Positions 50,579 to 59,863 are shown, counted from the stretch's first letter. The stretch is DNA of 64,000 bases from an uncultured Clostridia bacterium (GCA_947089135.1 CAMUJF010000014.1:1-64000); one strand, 5' to 3'. Notes: generated from the letters alone by a model not told the origin. Translations and numbers: made by a program.

Positions 50579-53296
50579 ATGAAATTGAAAAAACTGTTGG
50601 CGGCGGTCACTGCGGCTGCGCTGGCGGTAACGACAATGGCTGTCACGAGCTTTACGGCGAGTGCGGCAGCGTTTACTCCGTACATTTTGCTAAACGTTAA
50701 TTCAAATACATGGGGAATTAACGGATCTTGGGTGGCAGCAGATAAGACGGAAATTATTGCGGGTAAAACCGAATATGAGTTTACGTATACCGCAAGCAAG
50801 GATGACACATGGAACGGCGATGATGCTAAAATCGAAGCCTATTGCTACAGCCCTATGGACAACTTGAAAAATATGTCTATAAAATCTGTATCTATAAACG
50901 ACGCTGATAAGAATATATCAGTAAATGCAGGTTCATATAATCCATATTTATGGGATAATATAGAGAGCGGTTCCGTTCCCGGTTATTCCATGCAAGTTGA
51001 TGCAGCTACAGTAAAAGCTCTTGGAGATGTATCTAGCGGTGATGTTTTTAAGATTGTTGTAACTGCTACTTTAGACGAAAACGTCAAGAGTATCGGCAGT
51101 GCTAATTTTACTTGCTCTAAAACAGCAACTACAGAACTGGCTGTCGGCGATTCATTTACCATTACTTACGATGACACAAATACCCCTCCTACAGCTAAAT
51201 GGGTAGTAAAATGCGCATTCGGTGAAGATTTTGCAGACTCGGGCATTTCAAACAGATGGCCTCAGCTTGTAAACGCTGACGGATCTGTGGATAACAGTGC
51301 TGCTGAAGATACAGGTTTGTCTGTCGAAAAGGCATCGAATAATGTGTACACATTTACTGCAACAAGTGCTTCAAAAGCTGAATTTTCAATAAACGTTGAA
51401 GCATCGGCAGCAGGAGATTTTAGTGACACACAGTATTTGGGACAAGGCGGCGGAAGCTGGAAAGTAGTTGATAACGGCGGCACAACCCCTCCCGAATCCG
51501 AAACAGTTAATTTGAGATTCCCCACAGATGCAATTGAACTTACTGTAGAGGAAAATGAATGGGACGGACAGGATCCTCACGGTTTAATGGCAAAGGCTGA
51601 CTTCGAAACAACTGATTCTCCTATTATCGGAAAAACATTTGACGAACTTGGCAATACAACACTTAAACTTACAGGAGTAAAATTTGACAATTGTTCAATA
51701 GAGAGCGTACAGGCAAGCGACGTTAAGATAACGCTTTACACCCAGTGGGGCAGCGGCTGGACTTGGAAGCCTGCGGCTGAGGTATCATTGGATAATACCA
51801 ATTTTACATTTGACCTGTCAACCATAGAAGGTGTTGACGGTGCAGATGAATTGAAGAAATATGGTTTCCAGATTACAATTGGTGACGGTAGCAAATTTGA
51901 CGGTTTAGCAGCAGGTGATACTGTTAAGATTAACTACAACAACGGCGGCGACGATCCCACACCTCCTGTTACAGGAAGTGCTCTCTGGGAAGGCAATACT
52001 GATATGGGAACAGATTGGTCTGCAAACGTACAGATTCCCGCGGCTAAGTTTGCCGAAATCAAAGTTGGCGACACGCTTAAATATACTTTTACCTGTGAAT
52101 CCGGCGCTCAGATGAAGATTGCGAGCTTGACAGAGGGTTGGCCTGTTATTCCCGGACCTAACCCCGATCCCGAATGGGGCGTTATAAACATAAACGGCAC
52201 ATCTTTCAGCTTTGTATTGACCGCTGATGACGTTACTGCTCTTAAAGAATACGGCATGGCGGTTTCCGGTCAGAAATATACCCTGACAAAGGTTGAGCTT
52301 GTTCCAAAGTCAGAGCCCAAGCCTCCCGTTGATCCTGATCACACTCATACTCCCTCAGCAGCATGGACAAGCGACAAAACAGGTCACTGGCACGCTTGCT
52401 CCGGCTGTGACGAAAAAGTTGATTTCGCCGCTCATACAAGCGACGGAGGCACAATCACAACTCCAGCAACAGAAACAACAGCAGGCGTAAAAACATATAA
52501 GTGTACTGTATGTAATTATGTTATCAAGACAGAACCTATCCCTGCGACAGGCACAGGAAGCTCCATAAATCCTTGGGCTCCTCCCTCCTATATAGGCGCA
52601 CCTGTAATCCCATTCGGCGGTGTAACCAACACAGGCGCTCCCTCTATTGGCGGCAAGAGCGGCTGGGAAGTTATTTCCGCAGAGATTACAACAGCTTCCG
52701 ACGGAGATAAGATCGTGGTTGATATGAACGGCGCAGAAAAAATTCCGTCTACAATCCTCGGCGATGTCGAGGGCAAAGACGTTGATGTTGTCTTCAACAT
52801 GGGCAGCGGCATTAAGTGGACTATCAACGGTCTCAGCGTAACATCTAACAAGACGATCAATTTTGATGTTACAAAGAATACAAGACATATCCCCGACGAA
52901 ATAGTTGACAAGGCAGAGGGTTCGCACAAAAAGCAGATTTCCCTCGACCATAAGGGTAGCTTCGGCTGTGTAGCAACTTTGTCATACGATATAGGCACAA
53001 AGTACAACGGACGTTACGCCAACCTTTTCTACTATAATCCCAAGACAGGTGAACTTGAATTTGCAGATTGCAGCCTGATTTCCGGCGGCAACGCGAAATT
53101 TACTTTTACACATGCTTCTGATTACCTCATCACTATAAGTGATGAGCCTCTCGGTGAGTTTGAGGACGTTTCCTCGGCATCGGGAATCGTTTCCGATAAC
53201 AACTCTATCGGAAACGGAATTGCAGTCAGTGCAGTTCTTGCAGCAGTTGTTCTCGGCTTCGGGGTCGTTGTTTACAAAAAGCGCAGACATAACTAA
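50579..53296 (+). CDS. Large surface protein with C-terminal membrane anchor
   Basis: Secreted protein of 905 residues. Signal peptide (1-31, ending FTASAAA), several beta-rich modules separated by proline linkers (near residues 210, 315, 460 and 585, with phrases such as NNGGDDPTPPVTGS), and a C-terminal helix plus KKRRHN that anchors it in the membrane. No LPXTG motif is seen. Around residues 590-655 lies a Cys/His segment (HTHTPSAAWTSDKTGHWHAC, then KCTVCNYVI) like the CxxC pairs in Ruminococcal surface repeats. The repeated WEG/DWSANVQIP and FDNCSIESV patterns suggest carbohydrate-binding folds, but I cannot assign families. It may be a fibre-adhesion protein. A terminator follows. Confidence 0.75.
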   Translation: MKLKKLLAAVTAAALAVTTMAVTSFTASAAAFTPYILLNVNSNTWGINGSWVAADKTEIIAGKTEYEFTYTASKDDTWNGDDAKIEAYCYSPMDNLKNMSIKSVSINDADKNISVNAGSYNPYLWDNIESGSVPGYSMQVDAATVKALGDVSSGDVFKIVVTATLDENVKSIGSANFTCSKTATTELAVGDSFTITYDDTNTPPTAKWVVKCAFGEDFADSGISNRWPQLVNADGSVDNSAAEDTGLSVEKASNNVYTFTATSASKAEFSINVEASAAGDFSDTQYLGQGGGSWKVVDNGGTTPPESETVNLRFPTDAIELTVEENEWDGQDPHGLMAKADFETTDSPIIGKTFDELGNTTLKLTGVKFDNCSIESVQASDVKITLYTQWGSGWTWKPAAEVSLDNTNFTFDLSTIEGVDGADELKKYGFQITIGDGSKFDGLAAGDTVKINYNNGGDDPTPPVTGSALWEGNTDMGTDWSANVQIPAAKFAEIKVGDTLKYTFTCESGAQMKIASLTEGWPVIPGPNPDPEWGVININGTSFSFVLTADDVTALKEYGMAVSGQKYTLTKVELVPKSEPKPPVDPDHTHTPSAAWTSDKTGHWHACSGCDEKVDFAAHTSDGGTITTPATETTAGVKTYKCTVCNYVIKTEPIPATGTGSSINPWAPPSYIGAPVIPFGGVTNTGAPSIGGKSGWEVISAEITTASDGDKIVVDMNGAEKIPSTILGDVEGKDVDVVFNMGSGIKWTINGLSVTSNKTINFDVTKNTRHIPDEIVDKAEGSHKKQISLDHKGSFGCVATLSYDIGTKYNGRYANLFYYNPKTGELEFADCSLISGGNAKFTFTHASDYLITISDEPLGEFEDVSSASGIVSDNNSIGNGIAVSAVLAAVVLGFGVVVYKKRRHN

Positions 53297-53308
53297 ACTC
53301 CAATGATA

Positions 53309-53345
53309 AAAGGTTTCCGTTCCTTATCGGACGGAAGCCTTTTTC
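53309..53345 (+). terminator. Terminator after the surface protein gene
   Basis: AAGGTTTCCGT pairs with ACGGAAGCCTT (one G-T pair), followed by T5. Confidence 0.85.
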
Positions 53346-53431
53346 TTTATGAAATTACAATGACTTACTGTTGTTCTTAACTGTTCTCTGCAAAGACGTT
53401 TTTTCACGAAATTCTGCTAACATAACACATA

Positions 53432-53464
53432 AAAAGGCTGTGCAATTTTTTCTGCACAGCCTTT
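53432..53464 (-). terminator. Terminator of the sigma-serpin-VWA operon
   Basis: Twelve-base arms AAAGGCTGTGCA and TGCACAGCCTTT around a nine-base loop, followed on the minus strand by a T tract. Confidence 0.88.
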
Positions 53465-53479
53465 AAGCACAGTAAATAT

Positions 53480-55318
53480 TTAATATCCGCGCCTGTCCAT
53501 GGTTTTTACCAGATAGACAAATTCGCTTTTGTATTCATCGGACTTGTAATCGTATCCCTCAAGCATTTCAAGTATCTGTCCACAGCTTGCAGTGCCTTTG
53601 TAGTCGCTTCCCCGCAGGATCATTCCGAACTCCGCCGCCGCTGCCGCAAAGGTCATATTTCTCGGCATTTTCGCGCTGTAGCTTTCCATTGTAACGGGTA
53701 CGGAAAGCAGCTTGCTCTTGTCTCCATCGGGCTGCTTATAGCGCAGGGAAACTGTCAGAAGCTCGTCTTTATTGCCTGTCACGGTATTTTGCTGATATTT
53801 CAGTTCCGCTTCGGGAATGGACGTTCCGCTGCCGTTTGGAACTATCTCATACAGCGCGGTAACTGTATGCCCCGCTCCGATCTCGCCCGCGTCCTTGGTA
53901 TCGTCCGCAAAGTCCTCGTCGGCAAGAGCGCGGTTCTCGTAGCCTATCAGACGGTATCCCGAAACGTTTGCGGGATTGAATTCCACCTGAATTTTAACGT
54001 CCTTAGCCACGGTGTAAAGAGTACCGCTCATTTCCTCCACAAGAACCTTTTTAGCCTCTGTCTCGCTGTCAATGTAGGAGTAGTTTCCGTTGCCGTGATC
54101 GGCAAGAGCCTCCATGCGGTTGTCCTTAACGTTGCCCGTACCGAAGCCCAGCACCGACAGGAACACGCCCGATTCACGCTTTTCCTCAATAAGCTCCGTA
54201 AGCTCTTCCTCGCTGGACAAACCGACGTTCAGGTCGCCGTCAGTAGCCAAAAGCACGCGGTTGTTGCCGTTCTTGATAAAGTATTTTTCCGCAAGCTCGT
54301 AGGCACGGTTTATTCCCGCCTCGCCGTATGTGGAACCGCCCGCTTCAAGACTGTTTATTGCGTTCTTTATCTTTTTCTTGTCCGCGCCGCTCGTGCCCTT
54401 GAGGACAACGTTTTCCTCGCCCGCATAGGTCACAATAGATATCCTGTCGTCTTCGGTGAGGGTATCCGTCAGCATTGTGAAAGCTTTCTGTACCAGCGGC
54501 AGCTTATCCTCCGAGAACATAGACCCGCTCACGTCTATCAGGAATACCAGATTGAGCGGTTCGCGCTCCTCTTGCTGAATGTCCTCCGCTTTCAGTCCCA
54601 CCAGCAGAAGCTTTGTCCCGCTGTTCCAGGGACAGTCGGAAAGCTCCGTCGTTACCGAGAACGGATCCTCCGTTGCCGGCTGAGGATAACTGTAATCGAA
54701 GTAGTTAATGAATTCCTCAACGCGAACCGCATCGGGATTGATGTATCTGCCCTCCTGTATCATACGGCGCACATTGGCGTATGAGGCGGTATCAACGTCA
54801 ATGGAAAATGTAGACAACGGATTTTCCGCTACCGACTTGTAGCCGCTTTCGATAATGCTGTTGTACTCCTCGGTGTTGAAGTATTCCTGATAGCTGTAGT
54901 TTCCGGCTGAATTCCATGCACCTGCGCCTGTAGTATTTCCCGTAGCGTAAGTATCGTCTGCCGGAGCTTCCTCTGCCCATATGCCTTCCGCAAGGTAGGT
55001 ATCGTCCGCAGGATCTTCATCATCAACTTCAACGCCTACCAAACCGCCGTTCGCAGTATTGCCGCTGTCAGCCGTCGCATCACCATGCTGGAGAACTCCC
55101 GAATTTCCGGTTGCTTGTGGTATATAATCTTTTATAGAAGCGTCTCCCCTATCTGCATTGGGATCAAAGCTATCGTCGCTTTTGCCTCCTGCATCAGCCG
55201 CTGTTGTTTCATAATATCCGCCGTCCGCCGCGCCTGAATCGCTGCTACTGCATGCCGACAGCATTCCCGCCGCAGTCAATATTGCCATTACCGAACATAC
55301 AAATCTTTTGTTTTTCAT
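53480..55318 (-). CDS. VWA-domain lipoprotein, YfbK type
   Basis: Exported protein (612 residues). Lipobox LSAC with Cys at about 23, a long polar linker (about 25-155), the VWA-N segment NPLSTFSIDVDTASYANVRRMI and VRVEEFINYFDYSYP, then a VWA domain from about residue 255. The MIDAS metal site is complete: FLIDVSGSM (Asp-x-Ser-x-Ser), a Thr in GGSTYGEAG and ATDGDLNVG (Asp). The C-terminal part is the DUF3520 type. VWA domains make protein contacts. It follows the first serpin by 12 bases and is the last gene of a five-gene operon. Confidence 0.92.
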   Translation of the reverse strand: MKNKRFVCSVMAILTAAGMLSACSSSDSGAADGGYYETTAADAGGKSDDSFDPNADRGDASIKDYIPQATGNSGVLQHGDATADSGNTANGGLVGVEVDDEDPADDTYLAEGIWAEEAPADDTYATGNTTGAGAWNSAGNYSYQEYFNTEEYNSIIESGYKSVAENPLSTFSIDVDTASYANVRRMIQEGRYINPDAVRVEEFINYFDYSYPQPATEDPFSVTTELSDCPWNSGTKLLLVGLKAEDIQQEEREPLNLVFLIDVSGSMFSEDKLPLVQKAFTMLTDTLTEDDRISIVTYAGEENVVLKGTSGADKKKIKNAINSLEAGGSTYGEAGINRAYELAEKYFIKNGNNRVLLATDGDLNVGLSSEEELTELIEEKRESGVFLSVLGFGTGNVKDNRMEALADHGNGNYSYIDSETEAKKVLVEEMSGTLYTVAKDVKIQVEFNPANVSGYRLIGYENRALADEDFADDTKDAGEIGAGHTVTALYEIVPNGSGTSIPEAELKYQQNTVTGNKDELLTVSLRYKQPDGDKSKLLSVPVTMESYSAKMPRNMTFAAAAAEFGMILRGSDYKGTASCGQILEMLEGYDYKSDEYKSEFVYLVKTMDRRGY

Positions 55319-55330
55319 AGTAACTCCTCC

Positions 55331-56593
55331 TTAAATGTCCTGCATAACGCCCATAAAGAGAGTTTCGCCGGAAGCCGTTTTTATTTCGTACATAAAGGGT
55401 CTGTCAACAGTAAACTCTATGATATCCTCCGCGGGAACTGCCGCGCCCTCGTCCATTACTACCAATGTGGCAGCAGAAGCTTCAGTGCCTTCCTCGTCGC
55501 AAATTATCTTAGCCGCCTGAATTATTTGGGAAATGTACAGAATCTCGTCACTGTCGGTCATCTCGCCGAAAGCCGCTGCCGAGGGATCAAACGCATCCCG
55601 AACGCCGAGACGTTCAAGCATTTCCAGTAAAGAACCGCCGCTTTCGCACTCAAATTTCGGCATAGACAGCACAACATCCGCCATATCGTAACTCGCTTCA
55701 AACTCGGCGTTAAGTTCGTCAGCGCTCATCTCTCCGATAAGGTCGGCGATTTGCGCGTTTTCGTCCAGCGGCAGGTACACCCGCATATAAGAACCGTCCG
55801 TATAGGGCAGAACTACCGACTTGAATTTCTTGCCCTCGCCGTACTGCAATCGCTCAGCCAAATGCATTGTCGGTACGGCTGCCCAGCCGCTTTTTCCGTA
55901 GAAATCCCCGTCGCGTGTATAATTTATATCAAATTTGCAGACCCACTCGTTTTTGAAGTACAGCGCGTTCACCAGCGCAAGCCGTGCGCCCTCGGACAGT
56001 GGATCTTTCAGCAGTTCGGGTATCATTCCTTTGGTATTTTTATCCACCCACTTGTTGATCTTCTTCCTGGTCTTTTCAGCAGGCAGATCCTCGGTAAAGC
56101 TCTCTGCATCGAAAACGTCCTTTAAAGTGCCGCTGTAACCCTTGGCAATTTTCAGCTTTTCGGACAGCCATGCCGAGTTTGCCGTTGATATAGTTTTAGA
56201 TCCGTCAAGCTCCGCGATTATCCTGCCGCAGTCGGCAAGCATATCCTCCCTGCCGCCGTAACCGAACAGATCAAGCAGCTCCTTTTCCGTATCCGTACCG
56301 CTGTCCGTACCCGCAGCCGCCATACTAATCGCAATCTTCGCGCTTAGCGGCGAGATAACAAAGCTGTCATTTTCCTTAAGGTATTCTTTCAGAAACGCGC
56401 TGTTGAAGCTGCCGTATATCTCCTCGGTTGAGTACACCGCTTCGGTGTGAGTGATTTCGGTTTCTTTCGCAGTTTCAGAAGCCGTCACCGTTTCGGTCGG
56501 TGTATCGTAAGTACCATCAGTTCCGCATGAGGAAAAAATTCCCACGGCAGTCAGTACCGAAACTGTCACAGCTAAAAATTTTGTTTTCTTCAT
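55331..56593 (-). CDS. Serpin (serine protease inhibitor) lipoprotein, copy 1
   Basis: Lipoprotein serpin of 420 residues. Lipobox IFSSC, a short Thr/Glu linker, then a complete serpin fold: SFVISPLSAKIAISMAAAGTDSGT, ANSAWLSEKLKI, LVNALYFKNEWVCKFD, and the reactive-loop hinge GTEASAATLVV, whose small residues mark an inhibitory serpin. The C-terminus reads FTVDRPFMYEIKTASGETLFMGVM. By counting from the hinge, P1 falls near the Gly of MDEGAAVPAED, but this loop is about five residues longer than in alpha-1-antitrypsin, so the scissile bond is uncertain. It sits 13 bases after the second serpin gene. The likely target is an external host or competitor serine protease. Confidence 0.94.
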   Translation of the reverse strand: MKKTKFLAVTVSVLTAVGIFSSCGTDGTYDTPTETVTASETAKETEITHTEAVYSTEEIYGSFNSAFLKEYLKENDSFVISPLSAKIAISMAAAGTDSGTDTEKELLDLFGYGGREDMLADCGRIIAELDGSKTISTANSAWLSEKLKIAKGYSGTLKDVFDAESFTEDLPAEKTRKKINKWVDKNTKGMIPELLKDPLSEGARLALVNALYFKNEWVCKFDINYTRDGDFYGKSGWAAVPTMHLAERLQYGEGKKFKSVVLPYTDGSYMRVYLPLDENAQIADLIGEMSADELNAEFEASYDMADVVLSMPKFECESGGSLLEMLERLGVRDAFDPSAAAFGEMTDSDEILYISQIIQAAKIICDEEGTEASAATLVVMDEGAAVPAEDIIEFTVDRPFMYEIKTASGETLFMGVMQDI

Positions 56594-56606
56594 ATTATAG
56601 CTCCTT

Positions 56607-58028
56607 TCACTTAATGTCCGTAATAACGCCCATAAACAGCGTCTCGCCCGACGGCGATTCTATCGTATAGAGAAACGGACGGTCAATTATAAGTACAACC
56701 GGATACGACGGCTCATCGGAACAGCAAGCCACCGTAACGGAAGTAGCCGCGGCAGCCTCGGTGCCTTTTTCATCGCAGATTATCTTAGCCGCCTGCATTA
56801 CGTCCGAAATAAATAAGTTTTCCTCCGATGTAATGCCGCTGAAATCTGCCGCATCAATGTTAAAGCAGTCCTTTACGCCCAAGCTCTTGAACATCTCCAC
56901 AAGCGAAGCCTCGTAGTCGCACTCAAAGGGCGGCATTGTCAAGTGCACGTAAGTGTTGCTGTAAAACGGCTCCATAGCCGCTGAAAGCTCCTCGGCGGAC
57001 ATTTCCGCGATAATATCGGTGACAGGCTTGCTCTCATCGGCAGGCAGGAATATCTTCATGCACGAACCGTCCGTGTAGTCCAACTTCACCGATTTGAACA
57101 TACTGTCCGAGGAGTACATGATATGCTCGGTCATACTCATTGCCGGAGCATTTTCGTTGAAGCCCTCCGTGCCGTAAAATCCCCGTGGGTATCTGTCGTT
57201 AAAGTGATACCTCCACCCGTTTTTAAAGTACAGCGTGTTCACCAACGCCAGCCGCGCGTCCCCGGACAGCGGTTCGTCAATCATTTCCGTTATCAGCCCG
57301 TTTGTGTTTTTATCTATCCAGCCGTTGACTTCATCGACAAAGCCTTGTGAAGTCAGATCGCGTACAAAGCTTTCCGCATAGAAATAATTCGCAAGTTCGT
57401 CAGTAAATCCGCTGTTCAGACCTTTCGCTTTGTCCGACGCCCAAAGGGAATTTTTCGCGGACAGGCTGCCGTCCTCGCGGTTCAGCTCGTTCATAAGCCG
57501 ATTGCCGTCAAGAGCCATATCCTCTTTACTTGCGTACCCGAACAGATCAAGAAGTTCCTTTTCGGTGGAAGAACCCTCGCCCGCACCCATGGCAACCATA
57601 CTCATTGCAAGTTTTGCGCTTGCGGGAGATATCACAACATTGCCGCCCTCAGCCGCCGCGTATTTCAGGAAAGCCGTTTCAAAGCTTCCCGCACAATTGG
57701 AAGGTCGCTCCGTAGCCATGGGATCGGACGGAGAAGCAAGGCATTTGAGCGCGTCCGGAATATCGTCTTCGGCAATGACGGTATCTTCGGATATATCCGG
57801 CGCAAGGGTTGTTTCCTCGATGCCAGGAAAGCTATCCTGCGTCTCCGCGTCGGTCTCCGACGCGTCTGCACCGGGAACAAAATCAGAAGCATTTTCGATA
57901 GTCTCCGACCAAGCTAAGGTAGTTTCCTCAGCAGGACAAGTCACTGTCCGCACCTCGTCCTCTTGCGGGCGGCAGCCTGTCAGCAAAAGCGTTAAGACCA
58001 ATGCCGCGGTCAAAACTTTTCCTTTCAT
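56607..58028 (-). CDS. Serpin lipoprotein, copy 2
   Basis: Lipoprotein serpin of 473 residues. Lipobox LLTGC, a linker to about residue 115, then a serpin core paralogous to the neighbouring copy: VVISPASAKLAMSMVAMGAG, AKNSLWASDKAKGL, LVNTLYFKNGWRYHF, hinge GTEAAAATSVTV, and FLYTIESPSGETLFMGVI. Counting from the hinge, P2-P1 would be the Cys-Cys of TVACCSDEP, which is rare. It overlaps the anti-sigma gene by four bases (ATGA), so translation is coupled to that regulator. The inhibitory hinge suggests true inhibition. A role in protecting the surface from proteases is inferred. Confidence 0.94.
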   Translation of the reverse strand: MKGKVLTAALVLTLLLTGCRPQEDEVRTVTCPAEETTLAWSETIENASDFVPGADASETDAETQDSFPGIEETTLAPDISEDTVIAEDDIPDALKCLASPSDPMATERPSNCAGSFETAFLKYAAAEGGNVVISPASAKLAMSMVAMGAGEGSSTEKELLDLFGYASKEDMALDGNRLMNELNREDGSLSAKNSLWASDKAKGLNSGFTDELANYFYAESFVRDLTSQGFVDEVNGWIDKNTNGLITEMIDEPLSGDARLALVNTLYFKNGWRYHFNDRYPRGFYGTEGFNENAPAMSMTEHIMYSSDSMFKSVKLDYTDGSCMKIFLPADESKPVTDIIAEMSAEELSAAMEPFYSNTYVHLTMPPFECDYEASLVEMFKSLGVKDCFNIDAADFSGITSEENLFISDVMQAAKIICDEKGTEAAAATSVTVACCSDEPSYPVVLIIDRPFLYTIESPSGETLFMGVITDIK

Positions 58029-58993
58029 GATAAACCGTCTCCTTTCAATTCATGCCACTTTTTAACAAGAGAGTCCGTATCCGCGCTGTAGGAAAATTTC
58101 ATTCTGTCGTAGAAAAAGTCGTCAATACCGTTTTGAGGATAGATAACGTCCGCCGCCGTTTCACCGTCAAGCGTTACCCAACCGTTGTGAAATATCAGTC
58201 CCCCGTCAAGAGTGACCTCTATTTGGGGAGCGTTTTCAAAAACCAGACTGTACGTTCCCCCGTCAAATTTCAGGGGCAGAACATAGCTTCGGTTCTCCAG
58301 CAGCCTGTAGGGAGTCGCGCTTTCAAGCGTAATATTTTCCGTTTCATTTGTATCGGCATTCTCGGCGGTAAGCTCGTAGCAAACTGTTTCTCCGCGGCTG
58401 TATACCCTGTCCACATAAGCGTTGACAATTACGTCCGTGTGTATCAAAACGTTTGCCTCAACAAAAAAGTCGTCTCCCGATGTCTTTACTGACGGAGCAG
58501 CTTCGGAACCGTCATATGCGGGAGCGGATTCCTCTGCCTCATCATATACAACAGGTTCAAGCTCCAGTTCCTCATACATGACAGTTTCCGGCAAATATCT
58601 TTCGGTCGCCGGAATAGTAATATCCGCCTCATCTTCGCCGTTTTCAACGTCAACGTCAACGTAACCGTCTTCGTCAGCGTACTGCACTGAACTGTCGATC
58701 GCCGCTTCGTTCATTATGCTGTTGCCCGAATCGTAAGACATATCCGAACTTTTGCCCCTGAAAGCCGCCGGAATTATCACCAGCGCAATTGCCGCAGCCA
58801 ACGCCGCAGGTACTGCTATCTTTCCGAAGCCGATATATTTCCTGACGGGCTTTGAGGTCACGCCGCTGACAGTATCGGCGTTTTTCTCGTCAAGACCGCG
58901 CTCTATACGCTCCCAAAGCGCGTCCATGTCGGGCGCGTTCTGTTCGGCATGAGCCTTGTACAGTTCTTTTATTTTTTTATCGTTCAAATTCAT
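58025..58993 (-). CDS. Membrane anti-sigma factor-like protein
   Basis: About 322 residues from ATG 58993 behind GGGGGAGG. The N-terminal cytoplasmic part (LNDKKIKELYKAHAEQNAPDMDALWERIERGLD) resembles the sigma-binding region of Clostridial anti-sigma proteins. One membrane helix (FGKIAVPAALAAAIALVIIP, about residues 53-73) follows, then a large outer domain with an acidic segment. No zinc-binding H-x3-C-x2-C motif is seen. It overlaps the sigma factor gene by four bases, the usual sign of a sigma/anti-sigma pair. Its outer domain is the presumed sensor. Confidence 0.8.
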   Translation of the reverse strand: MNLNDKKIKELYKAHAEQNAPDMDALWERIERGLDEKNADTVSGVTSKPVRKYIGFGKIAVPAALAAAIALVIIPAAFRGKSSDMSYDSGNSIMNEAAIDSSVQYADEDGYVDVDVENGEDEADITIPATERYLPETVMYEELELEPVVYDEAEESAPAYDGSEAAPSVKTSGDDFFVEANVLIHTDVIVNAYVDRVYSRGETVCYELTAENADTNETENITLESATPYRLLENRSYVLPLKFDGGTYSLVFENAPQIEVTLDGGLIFHNGWVTLDGETAADVIYPQNGIDDFFYDRMKFSYSADTDSLVKKWHELKGDGLS

Positions 58994-59544
58994 ACCGACT
59001 GCGCCTCCCCCACAATTTTTTGCAGCTTGGATACTGCATTGCGGTACTTCCATGTGACCGTACCGATAGGTTTTTCCAGTATTGCGGCGATCTCTCTGAA
59101 TGTCAGTTCCGCAAGAATGTGCATATTGACTATCTCCCGCTCGCTTTCGTCCAGAGACTCCAAAGCCTCCGCAACCGCCATGTTTCCCGTGACCGTTTCC
59201 TCGGTAGACGTGCTGTCCGCAGGTTCGGGAACGGTTTTCTCCTCCGTGTCGCCGTCCAGAAGCGGCTGTTCCCGCTTCTGCTTTTTAAGGAAGTCCAGAG
59301 CCATATTTCTGGCTATCGTAACAAGCCACCGCTTGTGTTTTCCGCCGAAACAGTAAGTATCGGCTATCCTCCACAGCTTCAGAAAAAATTCCGACGTAAT
59401 GTCCTCCGCGTCATGGCTGCTGCGGAGTATCTGGTACACGCACTGATATATTGTTTTTCCGTATTCCTCGTAAATTTCTTTCAGACCTTGTTTGTCGCCC
59501 TGCTGTATGAGCGTTATCCGACGCTCAAACTGCCTGTCCGTCAT
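58990..59544 (-). CDS. ECF-type sigma-70 factor
   Basis: Group IV sigma factor (184 residues). Region 2 contains GKTIYQCVYQILRSSHDAEDITSEFFLKLWR and RWLVTIARNMALDFLKK. The linker is Glu/Thr-rich. Region 4 contains ESLDESEREIVNMHILAELTFREIAAILEKPIGTVTWKYRNAVSKL. It heads the sigma/anti-sigma/serpin/serpin/VWA operon and is expected to autoactivate it. No classical ECF -35/-10 pair could be read with confidence in the upstream hairpin-rich region. Confidence 0.93.
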   Translation of the reverse strand: MTDRQFERRITLIQQGDKQGLKEIYEEYGKTIYQCVYQILRSSHDAEDITSEFFLKLWRIADTYCFGGKHKRWLVTIARNMALDFLKKQKREQPLLDGDTEEKTVPEPADSTSTEETVTGNMAVAEALESLDESEREIVNMHILAELTFREIAAILEKPIGTVTWKYRNAVSKLQKIVGEAQSV

Positions 59545-59592
59545 ACCGTTCTCACCCCTCCGATTTGATGTCCTATAATTATACTAAGCTCT

Positions 59593-59716
59593 ATTGCAAA
59601 ATTTACAATTTTGCAATACCGACAATAAAATTGCCGTACAGCGGCAAAGCCGCTGTAGAGCCGCCGTTCATACTGCCCGCGCAAAGCTGAAAGCTTTGCA
59701 AGCCGCCAATGGCGGC
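59593..59716. repeat. Cluster of four short perfect hairpins upstream of the ECF gene
   Basis: Within 124 bases: arms ATTGCAAAATT/AATTTTGCAAT (59593-59617), AGCGGC/GCCGCT (59640-59654), GCAAAGCT/AGCTTTGC (59681-59699) and GCCGCC/GGCGGC (59702-59716), each with a loop of only three bases. The rest of the intergenic region 59545-59863 is AT-rich with no gene. The cluster lies in the leader or promoter region of the sigma operon. It may be an intergenic repeat (REP- or MITE-like) or a structured leader. Confidence 0.65.
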
Positions 59717-59825
59717 ATTTCAAATAATTGCATTGTAATATATAATACGTTTTTCCGACATAGTTTTTATGGGGGCAATTGCTACAAATTTATAGTAATA
59801 TTTTTATGCACTCCCAACAAAAAGA

Positions 59826-59849
59826 GCGTACCCGTTCAAACGAGTACGC
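59826..59849 (-). terminator. Terminator after the 508-residue protein gene
   Basis: GCGTACCCG and CGAGTACGC pair (one G-T), and the minus strand continues CTCTTTTTG. Confidence 0.75.
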
Positions 59850-59863
59850 CTGACTAAATTGTC

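Noticed and set aside
53789..54784. Plus-strand frame of 331 codons inside the VWA gene
   Set aside because: The minus-strand gene has signal peptide, lipobox and MIDAS motif; the plus frame has none and no start signals.
59593..59716. tRNA or other structured RNA gene in the hairpin cluster
   Set aside because: Stems have three-base loops and do not form a cloverleaf; no CCA end or anticodon arm can be drawn.
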